Counted from the first letter of the stretch, positions 7,773 to 14,792 are shown. The stretch: DNA of 17,399 nucleotides from Bacteroidales bacterium (GCA_900752535.1 CAADVV010000156.1:1-17399); one strand, 5' to 3'. Program-made: numbers and translations. Notes: generated by a model from the sequence alone, not told the origin.

Positions 7773-7919
7773 TTATCTGATTTTGGAGGCCATGCCTCCG
7801 ATTATTCTCACTCCTATGTAAAGCAGGAGCAAGGGGAAGGTAATAGCGGCGATGAAGGCGACTGCCATACTCGCCAGTATCACCCATAGCACATAAAGGA
7901 CTTTCATAACGGCATCCAT
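7773..7919 (-). CDS. Small membrane protein, 48 aa
   Basis: This short gene encodes 48 residues beginning MDAVMKVLYVLWVILASMAV and ending GGMASKIR. Almost the whole protein is one or two hydrophobic helices (about 6-40) with a short basic tail. It starts 16 bp inside the end of the 62-aa membrane gene and stops 10 bp before the DUF3876 gene, so it fills the only gap between them and follows the operon's tight spacing. Homologous short membrane genes are plausible at this place in Bacteroidetes tra operons, but I do not recognise a named family. It may be a small inner-membrane subunit of the channel. Confidence 0.7.
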   Translation of the reverse strand: MDAVMKVLYVLWVILASMAVAFIAAITFPLLLLYIGVRIIGGMASKIR

Positions 7920-8092
7920 TGTGAGAGATAATTGACTAAGTTTGAAAAGGTCTCCACAACATACGGTCTGGCATATAGCACCAACTTATATGTTGCCACG
8001 AATACTGCGGACAGCACCGCTATTCCGGCGAGAAAGAGGATTGTGCCCGTCAGCACTCCGAGTATCGGATGGAACGCTTTGGGTATCTTCAT
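7904..8092 (-). CDS. Small membrane protein, 62 aa
   Basis: The 62-residue product begins MKIPKAFHPILGVLTGTILF. It has one strong transmembrane helix (about 11-40, LGVLTGTILFLAGIAVLSAVFVATYKLVLY) and an amphipathic tail (VVETFSNLVNYLSQWMPL). It overlaps the traG stop codon by 4 bp (ATGA) and the following 48-aa gene by 16 bp, so all three are translated together. The coupling to traG suggests a small membrane subunit that works with the VirB4-like ATPase. No family is recognised and the role is inference. Confidence 0.75.
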   Translation of the reverse strand: MKIPKAFHPILGVLTGTILFLAGIAVLSAVFVATYKLVLYARPYVVETFSNLVNYLSQWMPL

Positions 8093-10596
8093 ACGGCACC
8101 CTCCCTTCTCTCGTTGGCGAGCATCTTTATCGCCGCCTCGACGCTGCCACCGAGCTGGGCTGCTTTGTTGAGTACCTGAATCTTCTCCGTTTCCTCGGTG
8201 GTGTAGCAGAGATATTCCTCAGTAGATACCTCCGTGGCGTATACGGCTGACTGTGTTCCGCCAAGACCAATCCACACCTCTTTATATAGGCGGGTGGGAT
8301 TGTTCGCCATATTGATACTGAGTATCTGCGCTTTCTCCTTGTCGGTCAGACCCAACAGTTCCTGTATCTGATCAAAGCGGTTCATATACTTGCGCTGATC
8401 CAGAAGAATCTTGCAGTCGGAGTTGTTGATGATGGTTTCCTTGACAATCGGCGACGATATTATGTCGTCGACCTCCTGCGTTACCACGACCGCCTCGCCG
8501 AAATACTTTCGGACGGTCTTGAACATATATCTCAGATATTCAGCCATATTCTCCGAAGAAAGAGCCTTCCACGCTTCTTCCACCACCATCATCTTGCGGA
8601 TACCTTTCAACCGCCTCATCTTGTTGATGAAAGCCTCCATAATGATGATAGTCACCACCGGGAACAATTCTTTGTTATCTTTCACCGCATCAATTTCAAA
8701 GACCACAAACCGCTTGTTGAGCAAGTCAATGTTTTCTTTGGAATTGAGCAGAAAATCATACCGGCCACCGTGGTAATACTGGCGCAGGGTTGTCAGGAAA
8801 TTATCAATATCAAAATCCTGCTTGTATATCGGGATAGGACGCTGTGCCATTTCAGCACGGTATTCATCGCGCATAAATTCGTAAAACGAATTGAAACACG
8901 GCACTATATCCTTATCAGCTCTCATCCTGTCAAGGAACATAGACAACGCCGAGCCAAGTTCGCCACTCTCCGTTTTTGTAACCCTGTCATCGTCAGATTT
9001 CCATAGTGTCAGCAGTAAAGTCTTGATTGAATCCTTCTTTTCGACATCAAAAACGCCGTCATCCGTATAGAAAGGATTGAAAGATATTGGGTTATCCTCC
9101 GTGTAGGTGTAATAGATGCCGTCCTCGCCGTGGGTACGGTTGTGGATAAGATTGCACAGACCTTCATAGGAATTGCCGGTATCAATCAGCAGCACATGGG
9201 TTCCTTGCTCATAGTATTGCCTGACGAGGTGGTTCGTAAAAAACGACTTGCCGCTACCGGACGGGCCGAGAATGAACTTGTTGCGGTTGGTAGTGATACC
9301 GCGTTTCATAGGTTCGTCCGATATGTCAAGGTGGAGAGGCTTACCGGTCAGTCTATCGACCATCTTTATCCCGAATGGAGAAAGGCTACTCCGGTAGTTT
9401 GTCTCGGCAGTGAAGAAACAGGCGGCAGGTTCGATGAATGTATAAAACGCTTCCTCGGCAGGAAAATCCGCCTCGTTACCCGGCATTGCCGACCAATACA
9501 GCGTCGGACAGTCTATGGTGTTGTGCCGGGGCATACAACCCATAGTGGCGAGCTGGCCGCCTACATCGTTCTTTATCCGGCGTAGTTCCTCGGTGTCGTC
9601 GCTCCACGCCATTATGTTGCAGTGGCAGCGCACCGATGTAAGTCCGTAGCTGTGTGCCTCGTTGAGATAGCGGTCAATCCACTCCTTGTTGATAGCGTTT
9701 GAGCGTGAGTAGCGGCTCAACGAGTTCATGTTGCGGGCAGTCTTTTCAAACTTCGCCAGATTCTCGTCGTGGTCGTCTATAAACACATACTGGTTGTAGA
9801 TATGGTTGCATGGTAACAGCAACCCGACGGGACTTGCAAACGAAAGGCGGCAGTCTGAGCGGTCAGTGGATAACCGTTCATATCGGTTGTCTGTGCTTAC
9901 CTTTGCAGGAAGGTCATCCGTGTCTGACAGCGTGTGCAGACTCAGCATCTTATCCCCGATGCGCATCTGGCGCGCCGACAGGTCTATGTCCTCCAGACAG
10001 TTCACATCCTCAATTGTCAGCGACATATACCGCTCGATAAGACCGGATTTGTCGTCCGTGCCGACAATCTCATCGTCTGACAGGCGGCGCAGTCTGAGAT
10101 AGCCGGTGTCGTTGATAATCCTTTCAAACTGCTCGACACTCTCCATGAACTTCACCACCATTTCGTGATTCAGTTCTTTCGGTGTCAGGCGACCACGGCA
10201 GAGCGTTGAGAAGTTGCTCTGCTGACGCGCACGTTCTTTTGTCGTTTTTGTCAGGAACAGATAGCATCTGTGAGACAGGAATGGCCGCTCATTAAAATGG
10301 CGTTCAAAGCTCCTGTCAAGAAAAGACAGATCATCTTTCTGTAACTCCGGCTTGTAGCGTTCACTGATGAACCAGTCCTGCTTATGCACCACCGAGTAGT
10401 GGGGCAACACCTTTATCGCCTTGCACCATGCGGCGTGCATAGCCTCGTATTCGGCAGAGGTTACTGTAAACAGTTCCGGCAGAGCTACCTCGAAAGCGAC
10501 GGTAATGTCGGCGTCCTTGCTGATGATGCAGCCGTGTTCCACGGCGAGAATCGGCAGCTTTGTCTCCAGTGTAGTGGCTTTAAGTGTATTTCTCAT
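8089..10596 (-). CDS. traG: TraG, VirB4-like conjugation ATPase
   Basis: The protein has 835 residues, the normal length for TraG of CTnDOT-type elements. The N-terminal part (about 1-400) is the VirB4-type membrane-associating domain. The C-terminal part is a P-loop ATPase: Walker A GPSGSGKS at residues 444-451 and Walker B MMVVEEAW with Glu673-Glu674, preceded by RRLKGIRK. Downstream, VVVTQEVDDI and LLDQRKYMNRFDQIQELLGL match VirB4/TraC-type motifs. It energises pilus or channel assembly and substrate transfer at the inner membrane. It overlaps traF and the 62-aa gene by 4 bp each. It should not be confused with VirD4-type coupling proteins, which are also called TraG in other systems. Confidence 0.96.
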   Translation of the reverse strand: MRNTLKATTLETKLPILAVEHGCIISKDADITVAFEVALPELFTVTSAEYEAMHAAWCKAIKVLPHYSVVHKQDWFISERYKPELQKDDLSFLDRSFERHFNERPFLSHRCYLFLTKTTKERARQQSNFSTLCRGRLTPKELNHEMVVKFMESVEQFERIINDTGYLRLRRLSDDEIVGTDDKSGLIERYMSLTIEDVNCLEDIDLSARQMRIGDKMLSLHTLSDTDDLPAKVSTDNRYERLSTDRSDCRLSFASPVGLLLPCNHIYNQYVFIDDHDENLAKFEKTARNMNSLSRYSRSNAINKEWIDRYLNEAHSYGLTSVRCHCNIMAWSDDTEELRRIKNDVGGQLATMGCMPRHNTIDCPTLYWSAMPGNEADFPAEEAFYTFIEPAACFFTAETNYRSSLSPFGIKMVDRLTGKPLHLDISDEPMKRGITTNRNKFILGPSGSGKSFFTNHLVRQYYEQGTHVLLIDTGNSYEGLCNLIHNRTHGEDGIYYTYTEDNPISFNPFYTDDGVFDVEKKDSIKTLLLTLWKSDDDRVTKTESGELGSALSMFLDRMRADKDIVPCFNSFYEFMRDEYRAEMAQRPIPIYKQDFDIDNFLTTLRQYYHGGRYDFLLNSKENIDLLNKRFVVFEIDAVKDNKELFPVVTIIIMEAFINKMRRLKGIRKMMVVEEAWKALSSENMAEYLRYMFKTVRKYFGEAVVVTQEVDDIISSPIVKETIINNSDCKILLDQRKYMNRFDQIQELLGLTDKEKAQILSINMANNPTRLYKEVWIGLGGTQSAVYATEVSTEEYLCYTTEETEKIQVLNKAAQLGGSVEAAIKMLANERREGAV

Positions 10597-10913
10597 TTCT
10601 TTTCTCCTTTTATCAGTCGTTTGAGGCGGAGACGGTTGATGATGTACCGGGGGTGATATTTCACAGCCGAGAGTTTCATCAGACCGTGTTCGCCGTATTT
10701 GGCGTTAAGATGGAAGGTGAGCCAGACAAGGGCTGAGGCGGCAGTTACGCCGAACCCGATGCAGATCCATTGCGATATGCCCGCGATATACATGATGACG
10801 AACACCACGAACAGGGCGAGCAGTCCCCCTGCGAAGATGAACAGGTACTGCGCCTTCAGACCCTTGTATTCCACCGACCGTCCTATGCCCTTGTTGACAG
10901 CATATTCGGCCAT
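10593..10913 (-). CDS. traF: TraF, VirB3-like small inner-membrane protein (DUF4133)
   Basis: The protein has 106 residues with two adjacent transmembrane helices (about 23-45 YLFIFAGGLLALFVVFVIMYIAG and 47-68 SQWICIGFGVTAASALVWLTF). A basic C-terminal tail (YHPRYIINRLRLKRLIKGEKK) probably stays in the cytoplasm. The N-terminal EYAVNKGIGRSVEYKGLKAQY is typical of DUF4133/TraF. The hairpin topology and position directly before the VirB4-like ATPase correspond to VirB3, which anchors VirB4. It lies 12 bp after traE and overlaps traG by 4 bp. Confidence 0.9.
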   Translation of the reverse strand: MAEYAVNKGIGRSVEYKGLKAQYLFIFAGGLLALFVVFVIMYIAGISQWICIGFGVTAASALVWLTFHLNAKYGEHGLMKLSAVKYHPRYIINRLRLKRLIKGEKK

Positions 10914-10925
10914 TGGCTCAGATGA

Positions 10926-11279
10926 TTAGAGGAAGAACGAGCGTAGGATTGTGGCGGCGACAATCAGGAAGATGCACGCCCCGAACCACGATGCGGCGGT
11001 CTTGCTCGTGTCGGGGTCTCCGCTCGACCACTTGGAATAGACCTTGATGCCTCCGATAAGACCCACAACGGCACCGATGGCGTATATCAATTTCGTCCCT
11101 GGGTCGAAATACGAGGTTACCATTGATGTCGCCTCGTTGATACCCGCCATGCCGTTGCCGGCGGCGTAGGCGCGGATTCCGGTGGCGAGTGCCATAACAC
11201 ATAGCACGGCGAACTGGAAACCTCGGCTTCCGAGGAATTTGTAAATTGTCTTTCTTAGATTCTTGATTGTTTCTTTCAT
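10926..11279 (-). CDS. traE: TraE, small membrane protein, possible pilin-like subunit (DUF4134)
   Basis: The protein has 117 residues. After a basic start (MKETIKNLRKTIYKFLGSRG) come three hydrophobic segments: about 21-40 (ending RAYAAGNG, resembling a signal-peptidase site), 62-80 (IYAIGAVVGLIGGIKVYSK) and 97-116. This is the DUF4134/TraE family, with a VirB2-like layout of cleaved leader and two helices, hence a candidate for the major pilin. The start at 11279 has an A-rich leader with a run of eight A. A 130-bp gap with hairpins separates it from traD, the largest break within the operon. Confidence 0.9.
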   Translation of the reverse strand: MKETIKNLRKTIYKFLGSRGFQFAVLCVMALATGIRAYAAGNGMAGINEATSMVTSYFDPGTKLIYAIGAVVGLIGGIKVYSKWSSGDPDTSKTAASWFGACIFLIVAATILRSFFL

Positions 11280-11305
11280 GCTTTTTTTTCATTTTTTGAA
11301 GCACA

Positions 11306-11340
11306 GGCAGTCCCCGGCCGCTCCGCAGACGGGAGCTGCC
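11306..11340 (-). promoter_or_regulatory. Hairpin in the traD-traE intercistronic leader
   Basis: GGCAG-TCCC (11306-11314) is complementary to GGGA-G-CTGCC (11331-11340) with one bulged base, giving a nine-pair GC-rich stem over a 16-nt loop. It lies about 30 bp ahead of the traE start. No T-run follows on either strand, so it is not an intrinsic terminator. An mRNA-processing, stability or translation-control element for the traE-onward part of the operon is possible. The stem is seen directly; the role is inferred. Confidence 0.4.
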
Positions 11341-11409
11341 CACACTTCGGGTTGATAAATTGGGGTTGGATTTTTGTCCTTGCGGACGCGGATTAGTGGT
11401 TTTTGCCGG

Positions 11410-12246
11410 TTATCTCAATAAATCGGCGGGGGCAAAATCATCTATGTTGGTAGCGATTTTGAAAGTGGAAGTGTGTTTCTCCGGGGCTGGATTTTTAACG
11501 GATTGGGCTTTCTTTCCCTTTCCGTCAGGCTTCCGGGCCTGTTTGTCGGCGATATTCTCCCGTAGTAACTCAGTCATACAGGACTGTATGCCCTTGTAGA
11601 TTTCCTCGTATGACATAAGACCTTCCATAAGGTTGGTGTCCATGAGAGGTTCAAGCACCTTTCCGGCGTTTGCCTTATCTTCGGGAGTGGCATCGGGATT
11701 GACGGCGGTACTGATGGATTCCTCAATATCCTCCATCGTCGCCCCTGTTGCTGAAGGAGCCGAAACGGTGTCAGGCTCCACATCCTCGATGCGGACATCC
11801 TCAAACGCCGACATCTCCTGTTCCGGTGTCATGCGTGCATTTTTCACGGGCTGTTCCGGCATCGGAGGACTGTCCTTCCGAATCTCATTCACGGTTGGTA
11901 CGGCTGTCGTTGCAGAGCTTTCATCGCCAAACTCAACATCGTTCAGATGCACATCGCCCAGCATTGTCAGTTTTATGCGGCGTATGTTGCGGTCAAAAGC
12001 GTTGTCAACAAGACGGTCTATGCGCGATTCAAGCTCATCGTCTATGTTGAACTTGCTTTTGCCGACCAGCGACCGTGGTGCCGGTGTATCCGGTGCCAGT
12101 GGGGGCGGTTCCTCTACGGGAGCATCTTCAGGCGGTTTGTCAGCCGGAGGACGCATCTTCCTGTTGCGGTCAAGCAGGAGGTAAGCCAGAAAGCCGATGT
12201 TTGAGAGAGCCACCACACCGAGCAGGAAAAGTGATGTGCCTGTCAT
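11410..12246 (-). CDS. traD: TraD, membrane-anchored conjugation protein with a disordered middle
   Basis: The protein has 278 residues. MTGTSLFLLGVVALSNIGFLAYLLL is a single N-terminal transmembrane anchor (about 4-25). A Pro/Glu-rich, probably disordered stretch follows (about 32-60, PPADKPPEDAPVEEPPPLAPDTP), then FNIDDELESRIDRLVDNAFDRNIRRIKLTMLGDVHLNDVEF. Another acidic linker leads to a helical C-terminal part around ANAGKVLEPLMDTNLMEGLMSYEEIYKGIQSC. The context and composition fit TraD of CTnDOT-like elements. It is unrelated to the F-plasmid coupling protein TraD. It overlaps the upstream DUF3408 gene by 4 bp. The function is unknown; an anchor or scaffold at the cytoplasmic membrane is plausible. 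Confidence 0.8.
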   Translation of the reverse strand: MTGTSLFLLGVVALSNIGFLAYLLLDRNRKMRPPADKPPEDAPVEEPPPLAPDTPAPRSLVGKSKFNIDDELESRIDRLVDNAFDRNIRRIKLTMLGDVHLNDVEFGDESSATTAVPTVNEIRKDSPPMPEQPVKNARMTPEQEMSAFEDVRIEDVEPDTVSAPSATGATMEDIEESISTAVNPDATPEDKANAGKVLEPLMDTNLMEGLMSYEEIYKGIQSCMTELLRENIADKQARKPDGKGKKAQSVKNPAPEKHTSTFKIATNIDDFAPADLLR

Positions 12247-12557
12247 AACTCCACTGTTTTCTCGCCCAGCGAGGACAGTTCGTTGATTACATCCCGGTTT
12301 TCCACAAGGTGTCGGACAAGAATGTTGGTGACGTAGGCACCGATTGTCAGACCCTCGACATCGTAAAGGGATACCAGTTTGGAGAGTTTGTTTACCAGCT
12401 CACGGGGAACGAATATCCCCTTGCGCGCCCCGACATTCGACGGAGCCAGATAGTTGTCCGAATATGCCCTGACTTTCTTGTAGTCCGGGGCTATGGTCGG
12501 TTCCGCACCCTTCATCTTGTTGCAGGTACGGAGGTCACAGAATTTTGTATGTACCAT
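12243..12557 (-). CDS. traC: DUF3408-type protein (traC position)
   Basis: The protein has 104 residues, soluble. The C-terminal half (about 43-100) reads RKGIFVPRELVNKLSKLVSL, then GLTIGAYVTNILVRHLVENRDVINEL, the signature of DUF3408. That family is short and helical, is common in Bacteroidetes mobile elements and resembles ribbon-helix-helix DNA-binding proteins (one strand, two helices). It is a paralogue of the gene immediately upstream. Its place between the ParA/DUF3408 pair and traD matches traC of CTnDOT-like operons; the symbol rests on position. A DNA-binding role beside TraA is inferred. Confidence 0.7.
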   Translation of the reverse strand: MVHTKFCDLRTCNKMKGAEPTIAPDYKKVRAYSDNYLAPSNVGARKGIFVPRELVNKLSKLVSLYDVEGLTIGAYVTNILVRHLVENRDVINELSSLGEKTVEL

Positions 12558-12560
12558 TTA

Positions 12561-13007
12561 TTATAGGATTTTTGAGGGGCATTTCTTGGATATGCCCTGA
12601 ATGATGGGATAGTATTTCCTGAAATGTTCGGTAAGCACCTTGTCTATATAGGTGGAGATATTGGCTTCCTCATCCAGCATACCGAGTATGCCGAGAATCA
12701 TGGAGAGGTGCCGCTCCCTGATGAAAACCTGCCTGCCGTTGCGCGATACCCTGCGGAATCTGCCGTCGGCGATGAATTTCTTGATGAAGTCAATCTCATC
12801 GGCGGTCATGTTGAGTTCAGAATATCTCGCGTCCCGTTCAGTATCATAATCATCATACGTTTCGGGGCTTGTGCTTATGTCCTCCTTTATAGGAGGTGCA
12901 TCTGGTGCCTGACTGTCCGCAGCGGTGTGATATGTCGGCACGGATGAAGCCCTTACAGATTCGATGAAGCCGTCGGGGTCAAATCCATCGTTCTTTTTCT
13001 TTGCCAT
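12561..13007 (-). CDS. traB: DUF3408-type protein (traB position)
   Basis: The protein has 148 residues. The first 60 are polar and low in complexity (MAKKKNDGFDPDGFIESVRA and an acidic YDDYDTERDARYSE). The C-terminal DUF3408 domain (about 65-140) includes MTADEIDFIKKFIADGRFRRV, RQVFIRERHLSMILGIL and NISTYIDKVLTEHFRKYYPII. It lies 4 bp after traA and 3 bp before its shorter paralogue. ParA-type ATPases usually work with a small site-specific DNA-binding protein, so this or the next protein may be TraA's partner. That is inference; the family match is firmer. Confidence 0.75.
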   Translation of the reverse strand: MAKKKNDGFDPDGFIESVRASSVPTYHTAADSQAPDAPPIKEDISTSPETYDDYDTERDARYSELNMTADEIDFIKKFIADGRFRRVSRNGRQVFIRERHLSMILGILGMLDEEANISTYIDKVLTEHFRKYYPIIQGISKKCPSKIL

Positions 13008-13011
13008 ACGC

Positions 13012-13770
13012 CTAAACCTTGATTATTGAACGGATTTCCTTCACCAGCTCTTCAAGGTTGGAGCCTTTCATAAGACGCTTGTCGGGAGGGAGCATCGTGG
13101 AGCGGAATATCGCCCCGTTGCCTGTTTCCGTACCGTCCTTTTCAAACTTGTTGCTTTTTACAAGTACGGTATCGAGGGAGCTTAGTCCGAGTTTCTCCAT
13201 ATAGTTGTCGATAATCTCGCACAGGCGGGGCTTGTCGCGTGAGTTGACCTTGTTCCAGACAAGGCGCATCTCCCGGATGCTTGACTGGCCGGTTGTGATC
13301 ATCCGGTTATAGACATTGTTGGCGAATGATATTGAACTCGCCATTTCCCCGGTCTCGGTCGTTATCGGCACGAAGATGTAGTGCATCTTCGAGATGAGGG
13401 TTACAATATCACGGTTGTTTATGGTTCCCGTGATGTCGAAGAATACCACTTTTGGATTGTTCCCCGCCTTTACAAAATCCTCCGCCACTTTCACCGCGTC
13501 GCCCGGTGAGGTCAAAAGAATTTGATATGGCTTGATTTTATGGGTAAGGTAGAACTTGTGCATGATGCGCTTGAGACGGGGATTCTCGTTGGTCACCAGC
13601 AGGTCATGTTCCCGATAGACATTCATCGAGTGCTGTGTGTTGTCGCAGTCTATGACCGCGACTTCCACCCCTTCGACGTAGCGGAGATAACTCGCCACAA
13701 GAGCGGTCAGGGTGGACTTGCCCGCGCCACCCTTCTGGGTAGCGAAGGCGACATAGATTGTGTCGCTCAT
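13012..13770 (-). CDS. traA: TraA, ParA/MinD-type ATPase
   Basis: The protein has 252 residues. It opens with the deviant Walker A motif KGGAGKST at residues 13-20, with the signature lysine Lys13 that marks ParA/MinD ATPases. VAVIDCDNTQHS then gives the switch-I/A' aspartate region, and KVVFFDITGTINN gives the Walker B-like Asp. The length is normal for a stand-alone ParA. It is the first gene of the tra operon and is followed at once by two DUF3408 genes. In related elements TraA is thought to position or maintain the element or the transfer complex; no data here decide that. Upstream is the long noncoding control region. Confidence 0.92.
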   Translation of the reverse strand: MSDTIYVAFATQKGGAGKSTLTALVASYLRYVEGVEVAVIDCDNTQHSMNVYREHDLLVTNENPRLKRIMHKFYLTHKIKPYQILLTSPGDAVKVAEDFVKAGNNPKVVFFDITGTINNRDIVTLISKMHYIFVPITTETGEMASSISFANNVYNRMITTGQSSIREMRLVWNKVNSRDKPRLCEIIDNYMEKLGLSSLDTVLVKSNKFEKDGTETGNGAIFRSTMLPPDKRLMKGSNLEELVKEIRSIIKV

Positions 13771-13856
13771 AATTGGATGGGATTAAATTGGGAATTGGAT
13801 TGATATGGTGTCTCCACCATTTTCTGCCCGGCTTGATAACCGTGTCCGGGTCAGGC

Positions 13857-13896
13857 TGCCCCGTCTCAGTGAATCGGCTTGTTTACAGACGGGGCA
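13857..13896 (-). promoter_or_regulatory. 10-bp-stem hairpin in the traA leader
   Basis: TGCCCCGTCT (13857-13866) and AGACGGGGCA (13887-13896) are perfect inverted repeats with a 20-nt loop. A second pair, CCCGG (13827-13831) and CCGGG (13846-13850), lies between it and traA. A tra transcript starting upstream would carry both hairpins in its 5' leader. There is no T-run after either, so termination is not implied; translation or RNA-binding control is possible. Confidence 0.5.
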
Positions 13897-14145
13897 TTAG
13901 AATGTTTGTTTGAATGTTTGTTCAAATGATTGTTAGAACGTATGCTCAAACAAACATTTGATTGATTGTTTGATTGATTGCTCAAACAAGCGTTAGAACG
14001 TATGCTCAAACGGACATTTGATTGATTGTTCGATTGATTGTTCAAACGAGCGTTAGAACGGATATTCAAACAAACATTTGATTGATTGCTCAAACAAACA
14101 AGCAAACAAAGGTTCGTACACACCTACAAACATTTGATTGAACCT
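13896..14145. repeat. 60-bp tandem repeats (three copies plus flanking partial copies)
   Basis: Copies begin at 13932, 13992 and 14052, each opening with GTTAGAAC, with a period of exactly 60 bp. Copies 1 and 2 match almost throughout. Copy 3 matches for its first 38 bases and then becomes CAAA-rich. Degenerate pieces flank the array: an ATTAGAATG-like piece from 13896, and ACAAACATTTGATTGA at about 14136. Each unit is made of TTGA/TCAA and CAAA/TTTG words with short internal inverted repeats. The differences between copies are mostly transitions. Confidence 0.85.
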
Positions 14146-14408
14146 TTGAACGGTCATTTGTCTGAACGCCCGAATGTCTCGGCGTTGTCGCCTCCGGCAT
14201 TTGAGCCTCTGTGCAAGTAGAACGACGACTGTGTCTGAAAAGATTTCTGAATGTCAGGCACTTCCCAACCTTTCCGCAAAGTTGCCCAACATTTCCCCAC
14301 TTTTTTCTCAATGAAAACTCAACGACCATACCCGATTGTTATATCTGCGGGAGCCGACACACGCGGTTGTTCTCTCATTGACCGCCGTTTCAAGGACTGC
14401 GCACCATT

Positions 14409-14440
14409 ATAATATCGGTATGAATCGGCACCGATATTAT
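14409..14440. promoter_or_regulatory. Perfect 11-bp dyad (operator-like)
   Basis: ATAATATCGGT (14409-14419) and ACCGATATTAT (14430-14440) are perfect inverted repeats with a 10-bp spacer, so the half-site centres are 21 bp apart, two helical turns. That is the geometry of a dimeric DNA-binding protein. It could instead fold as a hairpin. No T-run follows, so it is not a terminator. Confidence 0.55.
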
Positions 14441-14561
14441 GAATCGCCCACCATTGCGTACAACTTTCTACGACATTCAAGGCGGGTTCCGATTACAATA
14501 TTCTCATTATCAGTTCGGATGCACAAACGTGCATGGCAAGGTATGTTTTTTCATAGGGAAA

Positions 14562-14592
14562 ACCGATATAATCCGTTATAACTATTATCGGT
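14562..14592. promoter_or_regulatory. Second dyad with the same ACCGATA half-site
   Basis: ACCGATA (14562-14568) and TATCGGT (14586-14592) are inverted with a 17-bp spacer. The left half extends to ACCGATATAAT, one base different from the right arm of the dyad at 14409-14440. Between the dyads lies ATGCAC-AAAC-GTGCAT (14519-14534), a 6-bp inverted repeat. The shared half-site suggests one protein binds both places. Confidence 0.45.
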
Positions 14593-14661
14593 GAATATCA
14601 GCATATTAGATAAATCAGGCTTTCTATTCAGTTTCTTCTGATTGTATCTTTTTTCGCATTT

Positions 14662-14682
14662 AGTACACCATAAGTACACCAT
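14662..14682. repeat. Direct repeat of AGTACACCAT, 11-bp period
   Basis: AGTACACCAT occurs at 14662-14671 and again at 14673-14682, about one helical turn apart and 95 bp ahead of the integrase ATG. Such phased short direct repeats beside a tyrosine-recombinase gene are typical of arm-type integrase or excisionase binding sites. The identity is inferred. Confidence 0.5.
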
Positions 14683-14742
14683 TTGCCCATTTCGATTGTT
14701 AATAGATGTTGTGGGTGATTTTCGTGTCTCACAACCTGTTAT

Positions 14743-14750
14743 TACCTTTG
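14743..14750 (+). promoter_or_regulatory. Integrase promoter, -7 box TACCTTTG
   Basis: TACCTTTG fits the Bacteroidetes -7 consensus TAnnTTTG and lies 27 bp before the integrase ATG. No TTG is found at the ideal spacing; a T-rich TTTTC lies near the -33 position. The expected start would be near 14757, giving a leader of about 20 nt. Confidence 0.5.
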
Positions 14751-14761
14751 CTCCACAAACA

Positions 14762-14792
14762 CAAAATTAATTCATTATGGGCAGACTGCCAA
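14762..14792 (-). promoter_or_regulatory. Possible minus-strand promoter overlapping the int start
   Basis: Read on the minus strand, TTG (14792-14790), a 20-nt spacer and TAATTTTG (14769-14762) match the Bacteroidetes -33/-7 pattern. It would fire leftward toward traA from about 14755, facing the integrase promoter. AT-rich DNA can give such matches by chance. Confidence 0.3.

Larger units (their letters stand above)
13771..14776. other. 1-kb noncoding control region between traA and int
   Basis: I see no convincing gene here. In order it holds two hairpins in the traA leader (13827-13896), the 60-bp repeats (13896-14145), and a stretch with GGG/CCC-rich words (14260-14310). Then come a perfect 11-bp dyad (14409-14440), a second dyad with the same half-site (14562-14592), an 11-bp-period direct repeat (14662-14682), and the integrase promoter. 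On the minus strand I found no perfect TAnnTTTG box between 13771 and 14700. Either the tra promoter is non-canonical or it starts far upstream. Confidence 0.75.

Noticed and set aside
13866..14123. 85-codon minus-strand frame encoding an Asn/Ser/Gln-rich 20-residue repeat
   Set aside because: It exists only because the 60-bp DNA repeat keeps frame. Copy differences are not synonymous, and there is no RBS-like leader or signal sequence.
13896..14145. CRISPR array
   Set aside because: The repeats are contiguous 60-bp units without unique spacers, and no cas genes are present.
14336..14581. 81-codon plus-strand frame upstream of int
   Set aside because: It spans the palindromes, has unusual His/Arg-rich content and no recognisable domain; probably noncoding.
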